From Prevotella sp. UBA2755 (lineage in GTDB: Bacteria; Bacteroidota; Bacteroidia; Bacteroidales; Bacteroidaceae): DNA of 37,581 nt. Below, one piece after another: positions 22,818 to 33,058 of the stretch. The number at the start of each line of letters is the position of its first letter. The stretch's first letter is position 1. The position numbers and the translations under genes were made by a program. The notes under the pieces were generated by a model. That model saw nothing but the letters and a program-made list of their open reading frames with translations. It was not told the origin of the DNA and did not search any database. The stretch is taken from contig DEJF01000072.1 in NCBI GenBank assembly GCA_002353225.1, forward strand, positions 1-37,581, in the 5' to 3' direction.

Positions 22818-24056
22818 TTATTGAAGTTTTTTCAAACGGTAGGAGATAACATCACGGGCTTTCACAGTCAGTTTACGCTCCGTCTTGTTTTTTATACTGG
22901 TTTTACCTTCTGTCTTGTGTGTCCATAGATTATATACCTGGTAGGTCTTCGTGTCAAACGAGGTGCTGCACCCACTCACTTCCTTGTCTGTGAGGTTGAA
23001 GTCCTGCCAGTTGAGGGCATACGTGATGTCTTTCTTGGTCGGGTTGAGGATCGTAAATGCCCAGTCTCCTCCCGCAAGAGGCTTGAACCAGAATTGCAGT
23101 CCATTATGGTCACAATAGTGTAACCCCTGAATACCTAACGTGTCCTGGTCAATAGCTATCATCTCCTTATTCATGATGATGTTGCGTGTTGCCTCACTCA
23201 TGGAACGAAGGTCGTTCCCCAGGATGAGAGGACTCGCCATCATACACCACATCGTAAAATGAGCACGGTCCTCATTCTCAGTCATTCCATTGCCTACCTC
23301 CAGCATGTCGGGGTCGTTCCAGTGCCCCTTGCCGGCATACTGACGGAGGGAGTCGTTGAACTGGATACACTGCATCACACCAAATTGCGTGTACCCTGCC
23401 TCAAAGACCCGCAGAGAGTCGAAGTCACACCAGATATCAGGGGTCGTACGCCAAGAGTGACCAATCTCCTTTGCCCATTTCCAAGGGCGGCTGTTTCCCC
23501 ACTCACACATACTGAGGAATATCGGGCGACCCGATGCACGCAGTGCGTCACTGATGAGTTGGTAGGCACCCTGTGGGTTGACATTGGTCGTATTGCACCA
23601 GTCGTATTTCAGATAATCCACTCCCCAACGGGCATATTGGATGGCATCCTGGTATTCATGTCCTAAAGAACCGGGCATTCCTGCACAGGTACCTGTCCCG
23701 GCATCACTGTAGATACCCAGTTTCAGTCCCTTGCTGTGGACATAGTCCGCAACAGCCTTCATGCCATTAGGGAATTTCTTGCTGTCCACCTGTATGAAAC
23801 CGTCTGCGTCACGCTTACCGTGCCAGCAGTCATCAATATTGATATAGGTGTAGCCAGCATCACGCAGTCCGCTTTCCACCATGGCATCCGCTATACCCTT
23901 AATGATGTCTTCAGAGATATTTCCCTGAAATTTGTTCCATGTACTCCATCCCATCTGCGGGGTGTCTGCTAAATGTTCCCATTTCTGTGCCTTTCCCGGC
24001 ATGACCATGAGGGCAAGGATAACGCCCATCATGAGTCTTTGTTTTAGATTCTTCAT
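22818..24056 (-). CDS. Glycoside hydrolase family 27 alpha-galactosidase
   Basis: The 412-residue protein has a signal peptide (cleavage after GKAQ, about 24), a GH27 barrel starting PQMGWSTWNKF, and a C-terminal beta-sandwich (about 320-412). D75-D76 in NIDDCW bind the sugar hydroxyls, D152 in YLKYDWC is the nucleophile, and D207 in SWRTTPDIW is the acid/base by alignment with human alpha-galactosidase A. GH27 also holds beta-L-arabinopyranosidases, which differ at the second Asp of the DDCW motif. Having both Asp favours alpha-galactosidase. It would remove alpha-galactose side groups from galactomannan or galactoglucomannan fragments. It sits between GH43 (6-nt gap) and GH26 (2-nt gap). 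Confidence 0.92.
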   Translation of the reverse strand: MKNLKQRLMMGVILALMVMPGKAQKWEHLADTPQMGWSTWNKFQGNISEDIIKGIADAMVESGLRDAGYTYINIDDCWHGKRDADGFIQVDSKKFPNGMKAVADYVHSKGLKLGIYSDAGTGTCAGMPGSLGHEYQDAIQYARWGVDYLKYDWCNTTNVNPQGAYQLISDALRASGRPIFLSMCEWGNSRPWKWAKEIGHSWRTTPDIWCDFDSLRVFEAGYTQFGVMQCIQFNDSLRQYAGKGHWNDPDMLEVGNGMTENEDRAHFTMWCMMASPLILGNDLRSMSEATRNIIMNKEMIAIDQDTLGIQGLHYCDHNGLQFWFKPLAGGDWAFTILNPTKKDITYALNWQDFNLTDKEVSGCSTSFDTKTYQVYNLWTHKTEGKTSIKNKTERKLTVKARDVISYRLKKLQ

Positions 24057-24062
24057 ATTTGA

Positions 24063-25514
24063 TTATTTTACTTGAGGATTATAATTGAAATACTGGAAAC
24101 GGACCTTTCCCCCTCCTCCAGAATAAAGTGCAGGGCGTAATGCGATAAAACCGCCATATTTGTTGTGATGGAATTCGGAAATATCGATGTTATGGCTTAG
24201 CACTTCCCATTTGTCTCCATCTTTGCTTATTAGGATGTTAAGACTTCCCCCTTTATTCTCAAGACGAATTTTCAGATGCCTTCCGTAAGTGTTGGGCATT
24301 GTCTTGTGCGTGGTGGCGTTCAGGTGGATTGTTATCGTGTTATTGTCAAAGGTGAGTCCAGCAAAAGCATTCTCGTCATAGAAAAGAAGCAAGCCTGCAT
24401 GATTGCCTTTCTTGTCTATGGTTATGTCAGATTCGACATCGTAACAAATATCTGTGGCAGTAGTCAGCATCAGCCGTCCGTCTTTGGGTGATGTTCCTTT
24501 CCCCGGCAATGACAGTGTTCCATTTTGAATAGTTGCCGCCGATAAGATGTTTTCTTTCCATCCTGTCCATTGCCATCCAAGAATGTCAGATGAGAAATCG
24601 TCTGAAAGATGAGGAAGCGAGCCAGAGGTTGGAAGTTTCATGTCCTTGACAGGGCGGTACCATCCTCCTTGTGTCCATTCAATAGGTTCCATCAGCGTGT
24701 ATCGTCCCAAAGAATAGGCGGATTTGTTGTAGGCGTGATAAATCATCCACCATTGACCGTCAGGACCTTCTACAATGGTACCATGTCCCTTTGACCACCA
24801 TTGCTCATCAGCGGAATAGGTATGGACAATGGGGTTGTAGGGGGAGTTTTCCCAAGGACCATAGATACTCTTCGAACGGGCAGTGACAGCCATGTGACTT
24901 GTGGCAGGTCCTGCTGTTCCTCCTTCAGCAGAAGTCATATAATAGTACCCGTTATGGTAGGTCAGTTTTGGAGACTCCAGGCACATGCACTCTGTCTGCC
25001 ACTCGCGAGGGTATTCCCATCCATGATATACCGTCTCTGTCTGTCCTGCCCTTGCCAGTCCGTCATCCGTTAAGGGAGTAACTTGTCCTGCATTGGTAAA
25101 CAAATACCGTTTTCCGTCAGGGGTTACGACCAGTCCTGGGTCTATACCACCTATTTTCAGGTCTATGGGTTTTGTCCACGGTCCCCGGATGTCCTTTGCG
25201 GTAATGACCCAGTTTGTTTCATTGGCAGGAAAGTAAATATAATAGGTGTCATCCACTTTTTGTAAGTCTGGTGCCCATGCGGAACCGTTCCAGTCTTCTC
25301 CCGCCCTGCAGATTGGTTCCCAGTGGAGCAGGTCGCGGGAATGCCAGATAAGGAATCCCGGCTGGTAATGGAAAGGAGAGTGCGTCATGTAATAGTCGTC
25401 TCCATCTTTCAGAACCGACGGGTCAGCATAATCTCCCGGCATCAGGACCACTTGTGCCCATGCGTTTATTGCCAGCAGGTAACTTCCAATGATCAGTAGT
25501 AATCTCTTAGCCAT
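24063..25514 (-). CDS. Glycoside hydrolase family 43 with C-terminal beta-sandwich
   Basis: The 483-residue protein has a signal peptide (MAKRLLLIIGSYLLAINAWAQ). The five-bladed propeller has D31 in GDYADPSVLK (base), D125 in IGGIDPGLVV (pKa modulator) and E180 in CMCLESPKL (acid). From about residue 305 a concanavalin-like sandwich follows, as in GH43_C2/DUF1349 proteins. GH43 enzymes release arabinofuranose, xylose or galactose. The subfamily cannot be settled by eye. I chose the start at 25514: the longer frame adds 24 residues that cross the promoter and hide the signal peptide. It is the first gene of the minus-strand operon, directly facing the regulator gene. Confidence 0.87.
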   Translation of the reverse strand: MAKRLLLIIGSYLLAINAWAQVVLMPGDYADPSVLKDGDDYYMTHSPFHYQPGFLIWHSRDLLHWEPICRAGEDWNGSAWAPDLQKVDDTYYIYFPANETNWVITAKDIRGPWTKPIDLKIGGIDPGLVVTPDGKRYLFTNAGQVTPLTDDGLARAGQTETVYHGWEYPREWQTECMCLESPKLTYHNGYYYMTSAEGGTAGPATSHMAVTARSKSIYGPWENSPYNPIVHTYSADEQWWSKGHGTIVEGPDGQWWMIYHAYNKSAYSLGRYTLMEPIEWTQGGWYRPVKDMKLPTSGSLPHLSDDFSSDILGWQWTGWKENILSAATIQNGTLSLPGKGTSPKDGRLMLTTATDICYDVESDITIDKKGNHAGLLLFYDENAFAGLTFDNNTITIHLNATTHKTMPNTYGRHLKIRLENKGGSLNILISKDGDKWEVLSHNIDISEFHHNKYGGFIALRPALYSGGGGKVRFQYFNYNPQVK

Positions 25515-25681
25515 TTTATAGTATTTTGCTGCAAAGATAACTCTAAAAATTGAAAGATGCAATAGCACCCGGTTGTTATGGTACATTTTTGCAACATTTG
25601 TGACATATACTCTTATACGTTTTGATGTCGTAATTCGGAAAAAAGCACTATCTTTGCAGCAGAAATAAGAACCTGAGACTT
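25515..25681. promoter_or_regulatory. Divergent control region of the carbohydrate locus
   Basis: Two divergent promoters lie here. On the minus strand TATCTTTG (25539-25532), with ATTG (25563-25560) 20 nt upstream, would serve GH43 onward. On the plus strand TATCTTTG (25649-25656) would serve the regulator; its TTTG (25621-25624) is rather far, at 24 nt. The 110 bp between the -7 boxes are the likely binding place of the regulator's AraC domain. ACATTTTTGCA and ACATTTGTGACAT stand near the middle, but I see no clear long direct repeat. Confidence 0.55.
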
Positions 25682-28600
25682 ATGCGGAAATACTATGCGT
25701 TTATTTTCTTTTTTGTAAGTATTCTGTCAATCCACGCACAGAAGAACCTGCAATTCCGTCATATAAACACAAAAGGCTATAGCGTACGTGCCGTCTACCG
25801 TGACACAAATGGCATAGTATGGTTAGGTACTTCCTCAGGAATACTGAGTATGCCGCAGTTGGAGAGCAGGAATCCCGGAAGTTACCAGCGGCTGTCTTCC
25901 GACATCAATATGAGCGTCAATAAGATTACTGGTGATTCAGAAGGTGGATTATGGGTCAAAACGATAGATAATGATGTCTATTATTATCATCCACAGCGCA
26001 ATGAGTTTGTAGAAGATGTCCCTGCGATGTTTGCTAAAAGAAACATCAAAGTATGGAAAGAGTTTGATGTGAATGCCGATGAGGAAGGACATACGCTTGC
26101 AACCAAAGACAACAAACTCTATTGGTTGGATCAGAAGACAGGAAAAGTGACAAGTCTTTCTATAGGAGCAGAAGAGTATATTATTGCTGTCTGCCGTAAT
26201 GAAACCTGTTACGCTCTCATTTCCAACAAGAGCCTCTATGTTCTTTCAATCAAAGAAAAGCGAATCATTCGTCAGGTGACACTTCCTGAGGGGTACCATG
26301 CTCATAAACTTGTCAATATGGATGAGGCGGGTAATGTCTGGGTATGGTCTGATAATAAGGTGTGGAAATATGACCATTTGCTACATCAATGGATGTTGGT
26401 CGTTCAGATTCCTTCTAATATTGTGGGATTTCAATTGGACGGAGAGCAGCAACTATGGATAGCAACGGACTCTGACGGTATTTACCTTTGTGATGTTGAC
26501 GGACACGTTCTGGCTCATCTGTTACATTCTCCGTGGGATGCCAATAGCCTTCAAAGCAACAAAATAGACATGCTCTATTATGACAAGAAACGGCAGGCGA
26601 TGTGGATATCCTATACCAAAGGTGGTTTATCAATTTGTACCAGTCATCAGGAGAACTATTCTCTCAACAAAATTGTGGACATGGCGACACAAGAGTCCAT
26701 TTCCGACATTCTCACTTTTGCACCAGCTCCACATAACGGAGGCATGTGGATTGGAATGGAAAATCGTGGCGTGTACCTTCATGATGGGGATACTGACAAG
26801 AACATCATGGGTAACGGTTCTGCTACTGCTCTTCATTCTGGTAAAGACGGCTCACTTTGGATCGGGCTCTATCATCAAGGGCTGTGGCACCGACAACAGA
26901 ATGGAAATACCACTCGCTATTTCAAGGACAGCTCACCCTATGATGTCGTTGAGAATGACAAAGGCGAATTCTTTGTTGCCTTATTAGGAAAAGGTGTGTG
27001 GTGGCTTAACCCTGTAACAGGTGATACCATGAACACGCATTTGAAACCATCATACGCATTAGATTTAGCGTATCATAAACATCAGCTCTATGCTGCAACC
27101 ACCGAAGGACTTTATAAGTCAGGCAAAGACCTTGTCTGGGAGAAAGTGTGTGACGGACGTTTCCGTTACTTGTGTATAGATAAAGACGATTATGTTTGGA
27201 TGCTTGGTAATGAGGGCTGTGAGGGTTTGACCTTGTTGGATAACAACGGCAGGGAAGTGAAGGTGTTAGCCGATTTAAAGCATGCCCCATTAAAAAATAT
27301 CTCTGTTGACAAGGATGGGAATGTATGGATAGTCACTCCCACGGAATTACTGATGCTGCGTCATCAATTGGAGGACAGGAGTAAGTTTGACCGTTATTCC
27401 TTCAATATCAATCCTGATGGCAAGCAACTATATTATAATTTCCGTGCCAGTGAGATCGATGCCAATGGTATTCTCTGGCTGGGTACGACAACGGGCTACC
27501 AGCGGGTGGATACCCGTAAACTCTTGTCGCAGGTTAACCAGCAGGAGGAGTCGCACCAACTATTACTGGGTGCCGTTAGTGTTAATGACAAACTGTTAAC
27601 TCCTCAGACGCTTGGAAAAGATATTGTATTCATCCATGAACTCTCTTTGAGTTACAACGAGAACAATCTGGTGATAGAGTGTTCCAATCCGAATGATGAA
27701 GGTTTCTCGGCAGATGCCTATTATTATCAGTTGAAGGGATTCTCAGACACATGGTATCCTATAGAGGGACGGACTATTGTCTTGTCAAACCTGCCATCAG
27801 GTGATTATCAGTTACTTACCCGCACCCAATTTTCACAACCGAGTCAGTTGCTGGCAATACATATCGCTCCACCGTTTTGGTTGTCTTGGTGGGCATTCCT
27901 TTTATATTTGCTTATTGTGACCTTGGTGATATGGGGTGTTGTCCGTTACTATCATCATCGGCGAGTTTATAAACAGCGCATCCATGAGTTACAACTGCAA
28001 CAGGAGCAGCAAGAGCAAATGAATGAGATGAAACTCCGTTTCTTTACCAATATCAGTCATGACCTGCGGACACCGTTGTCTTTGATTATCAGTCCTGTGG
28101 AGGAACTGTCTAAGCAAGTAAAAGACCCTCAGCAGTTGTCTACCCTTCAAATGATTCGTCGCAGTGCGGACCATCTGCTTTCTTTGGTAAACCAGATTCT
28201 TGATTTCCGTCGTCTGGAGTCAGGGCGCGAGAAGTTGGTTTCTTCCTATGGTGACATCATTACTTTGCTAAGGGATATCTGTAACGCTTTCCAACTGAAA
28301 GCAGACAAAGAGCATATTCAGTTCTCCTTCCAGTCGTACGTAGAACATGTGGATACTTTCTTCGACAAAGACAAGATGACAAAGATCATGATGAATCTCT
28401 TGTCGAATGCGTTTAAGTTTACAGAGGCAGGAGGCAGTGTTACCGTAGGTGTGGATATTGCCGACCGTCAGGTCGTCGTAACTGTTGCAGATACAGGTGT
28501 GGGTATCCCGGATGCCGACAAAGACCGTATCTTCGACCGTTTCTTCCAGTCAGAGTCAGGCAACCGTATGTCGATGGGAAGCGGCATCGGTCTTCATGTT

Positions 28601-29536
28601 GTACGTGAATATGTGCGTCTTCAAGGTGGAGACATCACAGTGTCTGACCAACCAGAAGGGACAGGCTCTGTGTTCCGATTCACCATTCCCTTGAGGAAGA
28701 ATGATGGTAAGCCCAAGATGGTAGAAGAAGTGTCCTCTATAGATAGCCTGCAGGATAGTGCTGGTGGTCTTTCTTCTGAAAAGGAAGGCTTGCCAACCCT
28801 ATTACTTGTTGAGGACAATCAGGATTTCCTTGCTTATATGAGGCAGAGTTTGGAAAGGGATTACCATATTCTGACTGCTGTCAATGGTGTGGAGGCACTT
28901 GATGTGTTGAGTAAGAAGGATGTTGATATGATTACCAGTGATGTGATGATGCCAGAGATGGACGGATTAGAACTCTGTCATCGTGTCAAGACGGATATAA
29001 ACACTTCGCATATCCCTGTGATATTGCTGACGGCTAAGAGTATGGCTGGTGACGAACTGGAAGGACTGGAGGCTGGTGCGGATGATTATATCACGAAACC
29101 TTTCAGTATGGATATACTCCGACAGCGCATTCATAAATTAGTAGAGAGGAATCAAAAGCAGCATGAGCGGTTTGCTAAGGAGGTAGATATCGAGCCTTCC
29201 GAGATTACCGTCACCTCTCTCGATGAGCAGTTCATCGCACAGGCTATCAGTATTGTGGAGGCTCATATCGGTGACCCGAACTTTGGCGTGGAGGAACTAA
29301 GTAATGAGATGGGTGTTCATCGCTCTCAGTTATATAAGAAACTCTACCATCTGACAGGAAAGACTCCTGTACTATTTGTCCGCTTGTTGCGTCTTAAAAG
29401 AGGAAAGCAGTTGCTGGAGCAGAGTGGTATGTATGTCTCTGAAGTCGCCTATCAGGTAGGCTTCAATTCCCCCCGACTCTTCTCCAAGTATTTCAAGGAA
29501 GAGTTTGGGGTGACTCCTAAGGAAATGACTAAATAA
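25682..29536 (+). CDS. Hybrid two-component system regulator (HTCS)
   Basis: The 1284-residue protein senses oligosaccharides in the periplasm and binds DNA in the cytoplasm in one chain. Signal peptide or first anchor is at 1-19; two-propeller sensor of repeats such as GIVWLGTSSGIL, GGLWVKT, GNVWVWS, GSLWIGL at about 25-640; Y_Y_Y domain at about 650-725; membrane helix near 733-755 (LSWWAFLLYLLIVTLVIWGV). Histidine kinase follows with H793 in NISHDLRTPLS, N-box NLLSNAFKF and glycine boxes VADTGVGIPD and GSGIGLHVV. The receiver has D1087 in TSDVMMPEMDG and lysine in DDYITKPFS. AraC-type helix-turn-helix ends the protein (about 1180-1284, GVHRSQLYKKLYHLTG). All phosphotransfer residues are present. 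It divides the locus and heads the plus-strand operon with GH2 and GH115. Confidence 0.96.
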   Translation: MRKYYAFIFFFVSILSIHAQKNLQFRHINTKGYSVRAVYRDTNGIVWLGTSSGILSMPQLESRNPGSYQRLSSDINMSVNKITGDSEGGLWVKTIDNDVYYYHPQRNEFVEDVPAMFAKRNIKVWKEFDVNADEEGHTLATKDNKLYWLDQKTGKVTSLSIGAEEYIIAVCRNETCYALISNKSLYVLSIKEKRIIRQVTLPEGYHAHKLVNMDEAGNVWVWSDNKVWKYDHLLHQWMLVVQIPSNIVGFQLDGEQQLWIATDSDGIYLCDVDGHVLAHLLHSPWDANSLQSNKIDMLYYDKKRQAMWISYTKGGLSICTSHQENYSLNKIVDMATQESISDILTFAPAPHNGGMWIGMENRGVYLHDGDTDKNIMGNGSATALHSGKDGSLWIGLYHQGLWHRQQNGNTTRYFKDSSPYDVVENDKGEFFVALLGKGVWWLNPVTGDTMNTHLKPSYALDLAYHKHQLYAATTEGLYKSGKDLVWEKVCDGRFRYLCIDKDDYVWMLGNEGCEGLTLLDNNGREVKVLADLKHAPLKNISVDKDGNVWIVTPTELLMLRHQLEDRSKFDRYSFNINPDGKQLYYNFRASEIDANGILWLGTTTGYQRVDTRKLLSQVNQQEESHQLLLGAVSVNDKLLTPQTLGKDIVFIHELSLSYNENNLVIECSNPNDEGFSADAYYYQLKGFSDTWYPIEGRTIVLSNLPSGDYQLLTRTQFSQPSQLLAIHIAPPFWLSWWAFLLYLLIVTLVIWGVVRYYHHRRVYKQRIHELQLQQEQQEQMNEMKLRFFTNISHDLRTPLSLIISPVEELSKQVKDPQQLSTLQMIRRSADHLLSLVNQILDFRRLESGREKLVSSYGDIITLLRDICNAFQLKADKEHIQFSFQSYVEHVDTFFDKDKMTKIMMNLLSNAFKFTEAGGSVTVGVDIADRQVVVTVADTGVGIPDADKDRIFDRFFQSESGNRMSMGSGIGLHVVREYVRLQGGDITVSDQPEGTGSVFRFTIPLRKNDGKPKMVEEVSSIDSLQDSAGGLSSEKEGLPTLLLVEDNQDFLAYMRQSLERDYHILTAVNGVEALDVLSKKDVDMITSDVMMPEMDGLELCHRVKTDINTSHIPVILLTAKSMAGDELEGLEAGADDYITKPFSMDILRQRIHKLVERNQKQHERFAKEVDIEPSEITVTSLDEQFIAQAISIVEAHIGDPNFGVEELSNEMGVHRSQLYKKLYHLTGKTPVLFVRLLRLKRGKQLLEQSGMYVSEVAYQVGFNSPRLFSKYFKEEFGVTPKEMTK

Positions 29537-29546
29537 TTAATAAGGT

Positions 29547-32500
29547 ATGACTCAGATGTTGTTATTTGCCAGTTTATTGGTTCCATTAGTACAAAATGGT
29601 GAAGAGACACGGGGTATAGGACAGTATCCTGGTGCCCCCAGTGAGTATTTCGCACCTACCGTCAGTTGGGCGGAAAGTGGACAGTTGAACAATGTGGCAC
29701 TGCATCGTGCAGCCTACGCCTCATCCACTTATGACTATCATCATACCGCTCATCTGGTGACCGATGGCATCAGTGGAATGCGGAACCCTGCCGTCCTTCA
29801 GGTGACGACTCCCGAGGGCATACTGCCACGTCGTGAAGCGGAATGGGCGATAGACGGTGGAAAGTTCTCTCGTAATATTCTGATGGGCAGTCATACATGG
29901 TTGCAGTATGATTGGGGACATCCGTTGTCATCTGCAGTCTGTAAGGTGAACGTACAGGGGCGGGTCGCTTTCCGTGATGGAGCGAAAGGATATGCTATTC
30001 GCTGTGAGACATCTGCGGATGGAAAGACATGGGAGACGATAGGTATTCAGCAGGGGGAGGAACTTCCAGGCACGCCTCTTCATTACCGTTTACATTCCGA
30101 CCCCAATAAGCAGGAGGCACAGGAATGGCTCCCAGCACAGGTGATGGATGAGACCATCGTGCTCGCTACTCCTGTCAATATCCAGCATTTCCGTATCTGT
30201 TTTGACATGGATGATGCTGCTCATTGGGATATCCATGAACTCCAGTTCCTTGGTGAGAATGACGAAGTACAGGAGGTGATGCCCTCCCGTCAGTTCTGCA
30301 GTATGTGGATCAGTAAGGGCGGAGGTGAGCAATGGCTCTATGTCGACCTTGGCAGGAAGATACCTGTTGAGCAGGTGCTTTTGGACTGGTATCAGGCACC
30401 AAGCAAAGGTTGTATAGAGGTGTCTGACGATGCTCTGACGTGGCGAAAGGTAACAGATATCAGTCAAGGTATATCAGCAAAATCAAATGGAAGGTATATC
30501 AGATTGTATTTACAGGAACCTGGTGAGGCTGGCTATTATGCGCTTCGTGAGATGAAGGTGATGGCATACCAGCAGAAACTGTTTGTCCCACATGCGATAG
30601 CAGGATTGCATCAGGACAAGTATGAACTTAGTGGTGGTAACTGGATGTTGCAGCGTGCCTCAGAGGTGACAGCGGCAGGGGAGACGATTGCCACCGCTGG
30701 TTATGACTGTCATACATGGATTCCTGCCACCGTACCAGGAACTGTGCTTGCCTCCTATATGAATATTGGTGCCGTACCGAATCCGAACTATGCGGATGAC
30801 ATCGACCAGATTTCTGAGTCGTTCTTCCGCAGCAACTTCTGGTATCGTGATGAGTTCGAGTGGGACGGACAGTTGCAGGGAGAACAGCAGTGGCTTCACT
30901 TCGACGGCATCAACTGGAAGGCGAATGTGTTTCTGAATGGTCAGCGACTGGGACGGATCGAAGGTGCTTTTATGCGGGGTAAGTTCAATGTGACAGGACT
31001 CTTGCGGAAAGGGAAGAACTATCTCGCCGTGGAGATTATCTGCAATGAGCATTTCGCCGCCATCAAAGAGAAAGACGAGAATACCACCCAGTTCAATGGA
31101 GGACTATTAGGGGCGGATAATCCTACGTTCCATGCGTCAGTAGGATGGGACTGGATTACGACGACACGTGGTCGTGAGGCAGGAATCTGGAATGAGGTCT
31201 ATCTGACAGCCACGGGGGATGTTACGGTCAGCGACCCTTATGTGCGGACGACCCTCAAGGAGCATGGACAACTCGTGGAGGTCACTCCTTCCGTCTTCGT
31301 ACGTAATAACAGCAGCCGTTCTGTCAAAGGCACACTGCAAGGCTTCATTGGTGACGTGCGTTTTGAGAAAGAAATCACGTTGCCTGCCCTTACAGAGCAG
31401 GAAGTCATGTTCTGTCCGCAAGACTATCCCCAACTCTCCCGTCGTGACTTTAAGTTATGGTATCCCAATGGCTATGGCGACCCGTATCTCTATGACGCAG
31501 GTTTCTCCTTTGCCGACGATGCCACTCTTACCTACAAGACGGGTCTTCGTGAGATGCGTTATGTGGGACTGAAAGACTCCTTGCGTATCTATGTCAATGG
31601 GCATCGCTTTGTGCCGAAAGGAGGTAACTGGGGCTTTGACGAGCATAACCTGATGTATCGCTCCCGTGAGTACGATATTGCTGTGGCTTATCACCGTGAT
31701 ATGAACTTCACGATGATACGCAACTGGGTAGGACAGGTGGGCGATGAGTCTTTCTATGAGGCTTGCGACCGTCATGGTGTCATGGTATGGCAGGACTTCT
31801 GGCTTGCCAATCCTGCCGATGGTCCTGACCCGTATGATAATATGATGTTCTTGCGGAATGCCGAGGATTACACCCGTCGAATGCGCCATCATGCCAGCAT
31901 CGGGTTGTATTGCGGACGAAACGAGGGCTTCCCGCCAGAGGCGATAGACCGTCAACTACGCCATTACGTCCATCAGTTGGCACCAGGTATGGAGTACATC
32001 TCGCACTCTTCTTCCGAGGGTGTCAGTGGTGGCGGTCCCTATCGTGCCTTGCCCATGAAGGAGTATTTCACGAAACAGTCGGGGAAGATTCATTCTGAGC
32101 GAGGGATGCCTAACGTGATGAATATCGAGAGCATGCGACGTACGTTCAGTCCAGAGGCTCTGTGGCCACAGTCCTTACAGTGGGGACAGCATGACTTCAC
32201 CTTACAGGGTGCCCAGCGCTCTTCTGTGTTCAACCGTATGATGAACGAGGGCTTCGGTGAGTCGAAGAGTGCCGAGGAGTTCTGTCGTCGTGCGCAACTC
32301 ATCAACTATAACGGCTATCGGGGGATGTTCGAGTCTACCAGTCGGAGCCGTGCGGGATTGTTGCTGTGGATGAGTCATCCCTGTTGGCCCTCGATGGTAT
32401 GGCAGACCTATGATTATTACTTCGAGCCTACTGCTGCCTATTTCGGATGTAAGAAAGCCTGTGAGCCTTTGCATATCCAGTATAATGCGCTGACGGACAG

Positions 32501-33044
32501 TATTGAGATCGTCAATCACTCCGCTGGCTCGCAAACGGCACTGACGGCAACAGCGACAGTCTTTAACCTGAATGGTAAGAAGGTCTGCCAAGAGCGAACC
32601 CGATGGGATAGTAGTGAGGACACTACTGTCGCTTGGACCAAACTCTCGAAGATCATGCCTCAGGCACCATCCGAGGTGTATTTCTTGCGTCTGCAACTCT
32701 CAGACAAGAAAGGCATTGTCTCTGAGAACCTCTATATCATGGGACGGGAGGATGGTCATTACAAGGCGTTGCTCGGTCTGCCTAAGCCAGCGATAACACA
32801 GCAGGTAAAGATGCTGGATACTTGTAAGATGCTGGTTACCTTGTCTAATCACGGAAAGACACCAGCCCCCTTCCTGCGCCTGAACCTGAAGGGGAGTGAT
32901 GGAGAACAGATACTGCCAGTGATGTATAGTGACAACTACATCACGCTGATGCCTGGAGAGCAGAAGACCATCAAGATATCTTGGAGACAGGAGGATGCTC
33001 GTGGACAGCAACCACAGGTGGAAATAAACGGACTGAATGAATAA
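29547..33044 (+). CDS. Large GH2 (exo-beta-glucosaminidase/mannosidase-like) with discoidin-like modules
   Basis: The 1165-residue protein has a weak signal peptide (MTQMLLFASLLVPL). Residues about 45-385 look like F5/8 discoidin-type carbohydrate-binding sequence (NVALHRAAYASSTYDY, HLVTDG, then QWLYVDLGRKIPVEQVLLDW and GRYIRLYLQ), apparently with an insertion. The GH2 enzyme follows: jelly roll with FDGINWKANVFLNGQRLG, then immunoglobulin-like domain and barrel. The acid/base is E793 in CGRNEGFPPEA and the nucleophile E851 in HSERGMPNV. This layout is closest to the exo-beta-glucosaminidase/beta-mannosidase side of GH2. In a mannan-type locus an exo-beta-mannosidase or a specialised side-chain enzyme is plausible. 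It starts 10 nt after the regulator stop and is followed 14 nt later by GH115. Confidence 0.82.
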   Translation: MTQMLLFASLLVPLVQNGEETRGIGQYPGAPSEYFAPTVSWAESGQLNNVALHRAAYASSTYDYHHTAHLVTDGISGMRNPAVLQVTTPEGILPRREAEWAIDGGKFSRNILMGSHTWLQYDWGHPLSSAVCKVNVQGRVAFRDGAKGYAIRCETSADGKTWETIGIQQGEELPGTPLHYRLHSDPNKQEAQEWLPAQVMDETIVLATPVNIQHFRICFDMDDAAHWDIHELQFLGENDEVQEVMPSRQFCSMWISKGGGEQWLYVDLGRKIPVEQVLLDWYQAPSKGCIEVSDDALTWRKVTDISQGISAKSNGRYIRLYLQEPGEAGYYALREMKVMAYQQKLFVPHAIAGLHQDKYELSGGNWMLQRASEVTAAGETIATAGYDCHTWIPATVPGTVLASYMNIGAVPNPNYADDIDQISESFFRSNFWYRDEFEWDGQLQGEQQWLHFDGINWKANVFLNGQRLGRIEGAFMRGKFNVTGLLRKGKNYLAVEIICNEHFAAIKEKDENTTQFNGGLLGADNPTFHASVGWDWITTTRGREAGIWNEVYLTATGDVTVSDPYVRTTLKEHGQLVEVTPSVFVRNNSSRSVKGTLQGFIGDVRFEKEITLPALTEQEVMFCPQDYPQLSRRDFKLWYPNGYGDPYLYDAGFSFADDATLTYKTGLREMRYVGLKDSLRIYVNGHRFVPKGGNWGFDEHNLMYRSREYDIAVAYHRDMNFTMIRNWVGQVGDESFYEACDRHGVMVWQDFWLANPADGPDPYDNMMFLRNAEDYTRRMRHHASIGLYCGRNEGFPPEAIDRQLRHYVHQLAPGMEYISHSSSEGVSGGGPYRALPMKEYFTKQSGKIHSERGMPNVMNIESMRRTFSPEALWPQSLQWGQHDFTLQGAQRSSVFNRMMNEGFGESKSAEEFCRRAQLINYNGYRGMFESTSRSRAGLLLWMSHPCWPSMVWQTYDYYFEPTAAYFGCKKACEPLHIQYNALTDSIEIVNHSAGSQTALTATATVFNLNGKKVCQERTRWDSSEDTTVAWTKLSKIMPQAPSEVYFLRLQLSDKKGIVSENLYIMGREDGHYKALLGLPKPAITQQVKMLDTCKMLVTLSNHGKTPAPFLRLNLKGSDGEQILPVMYSDNYITLMPGEQKTIKISWRQEDARGQQPQVEINGLNE

Positions 33045-33058
33045 AGAACACAAAAGAT

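Noticed and set aside
25515..25586. Longer start for the GH43 gene
   Set aside because: The added 24 residues cover the -7 box and lack a signal peptide. The ATG at 25514 begins a perfect signal sequence.
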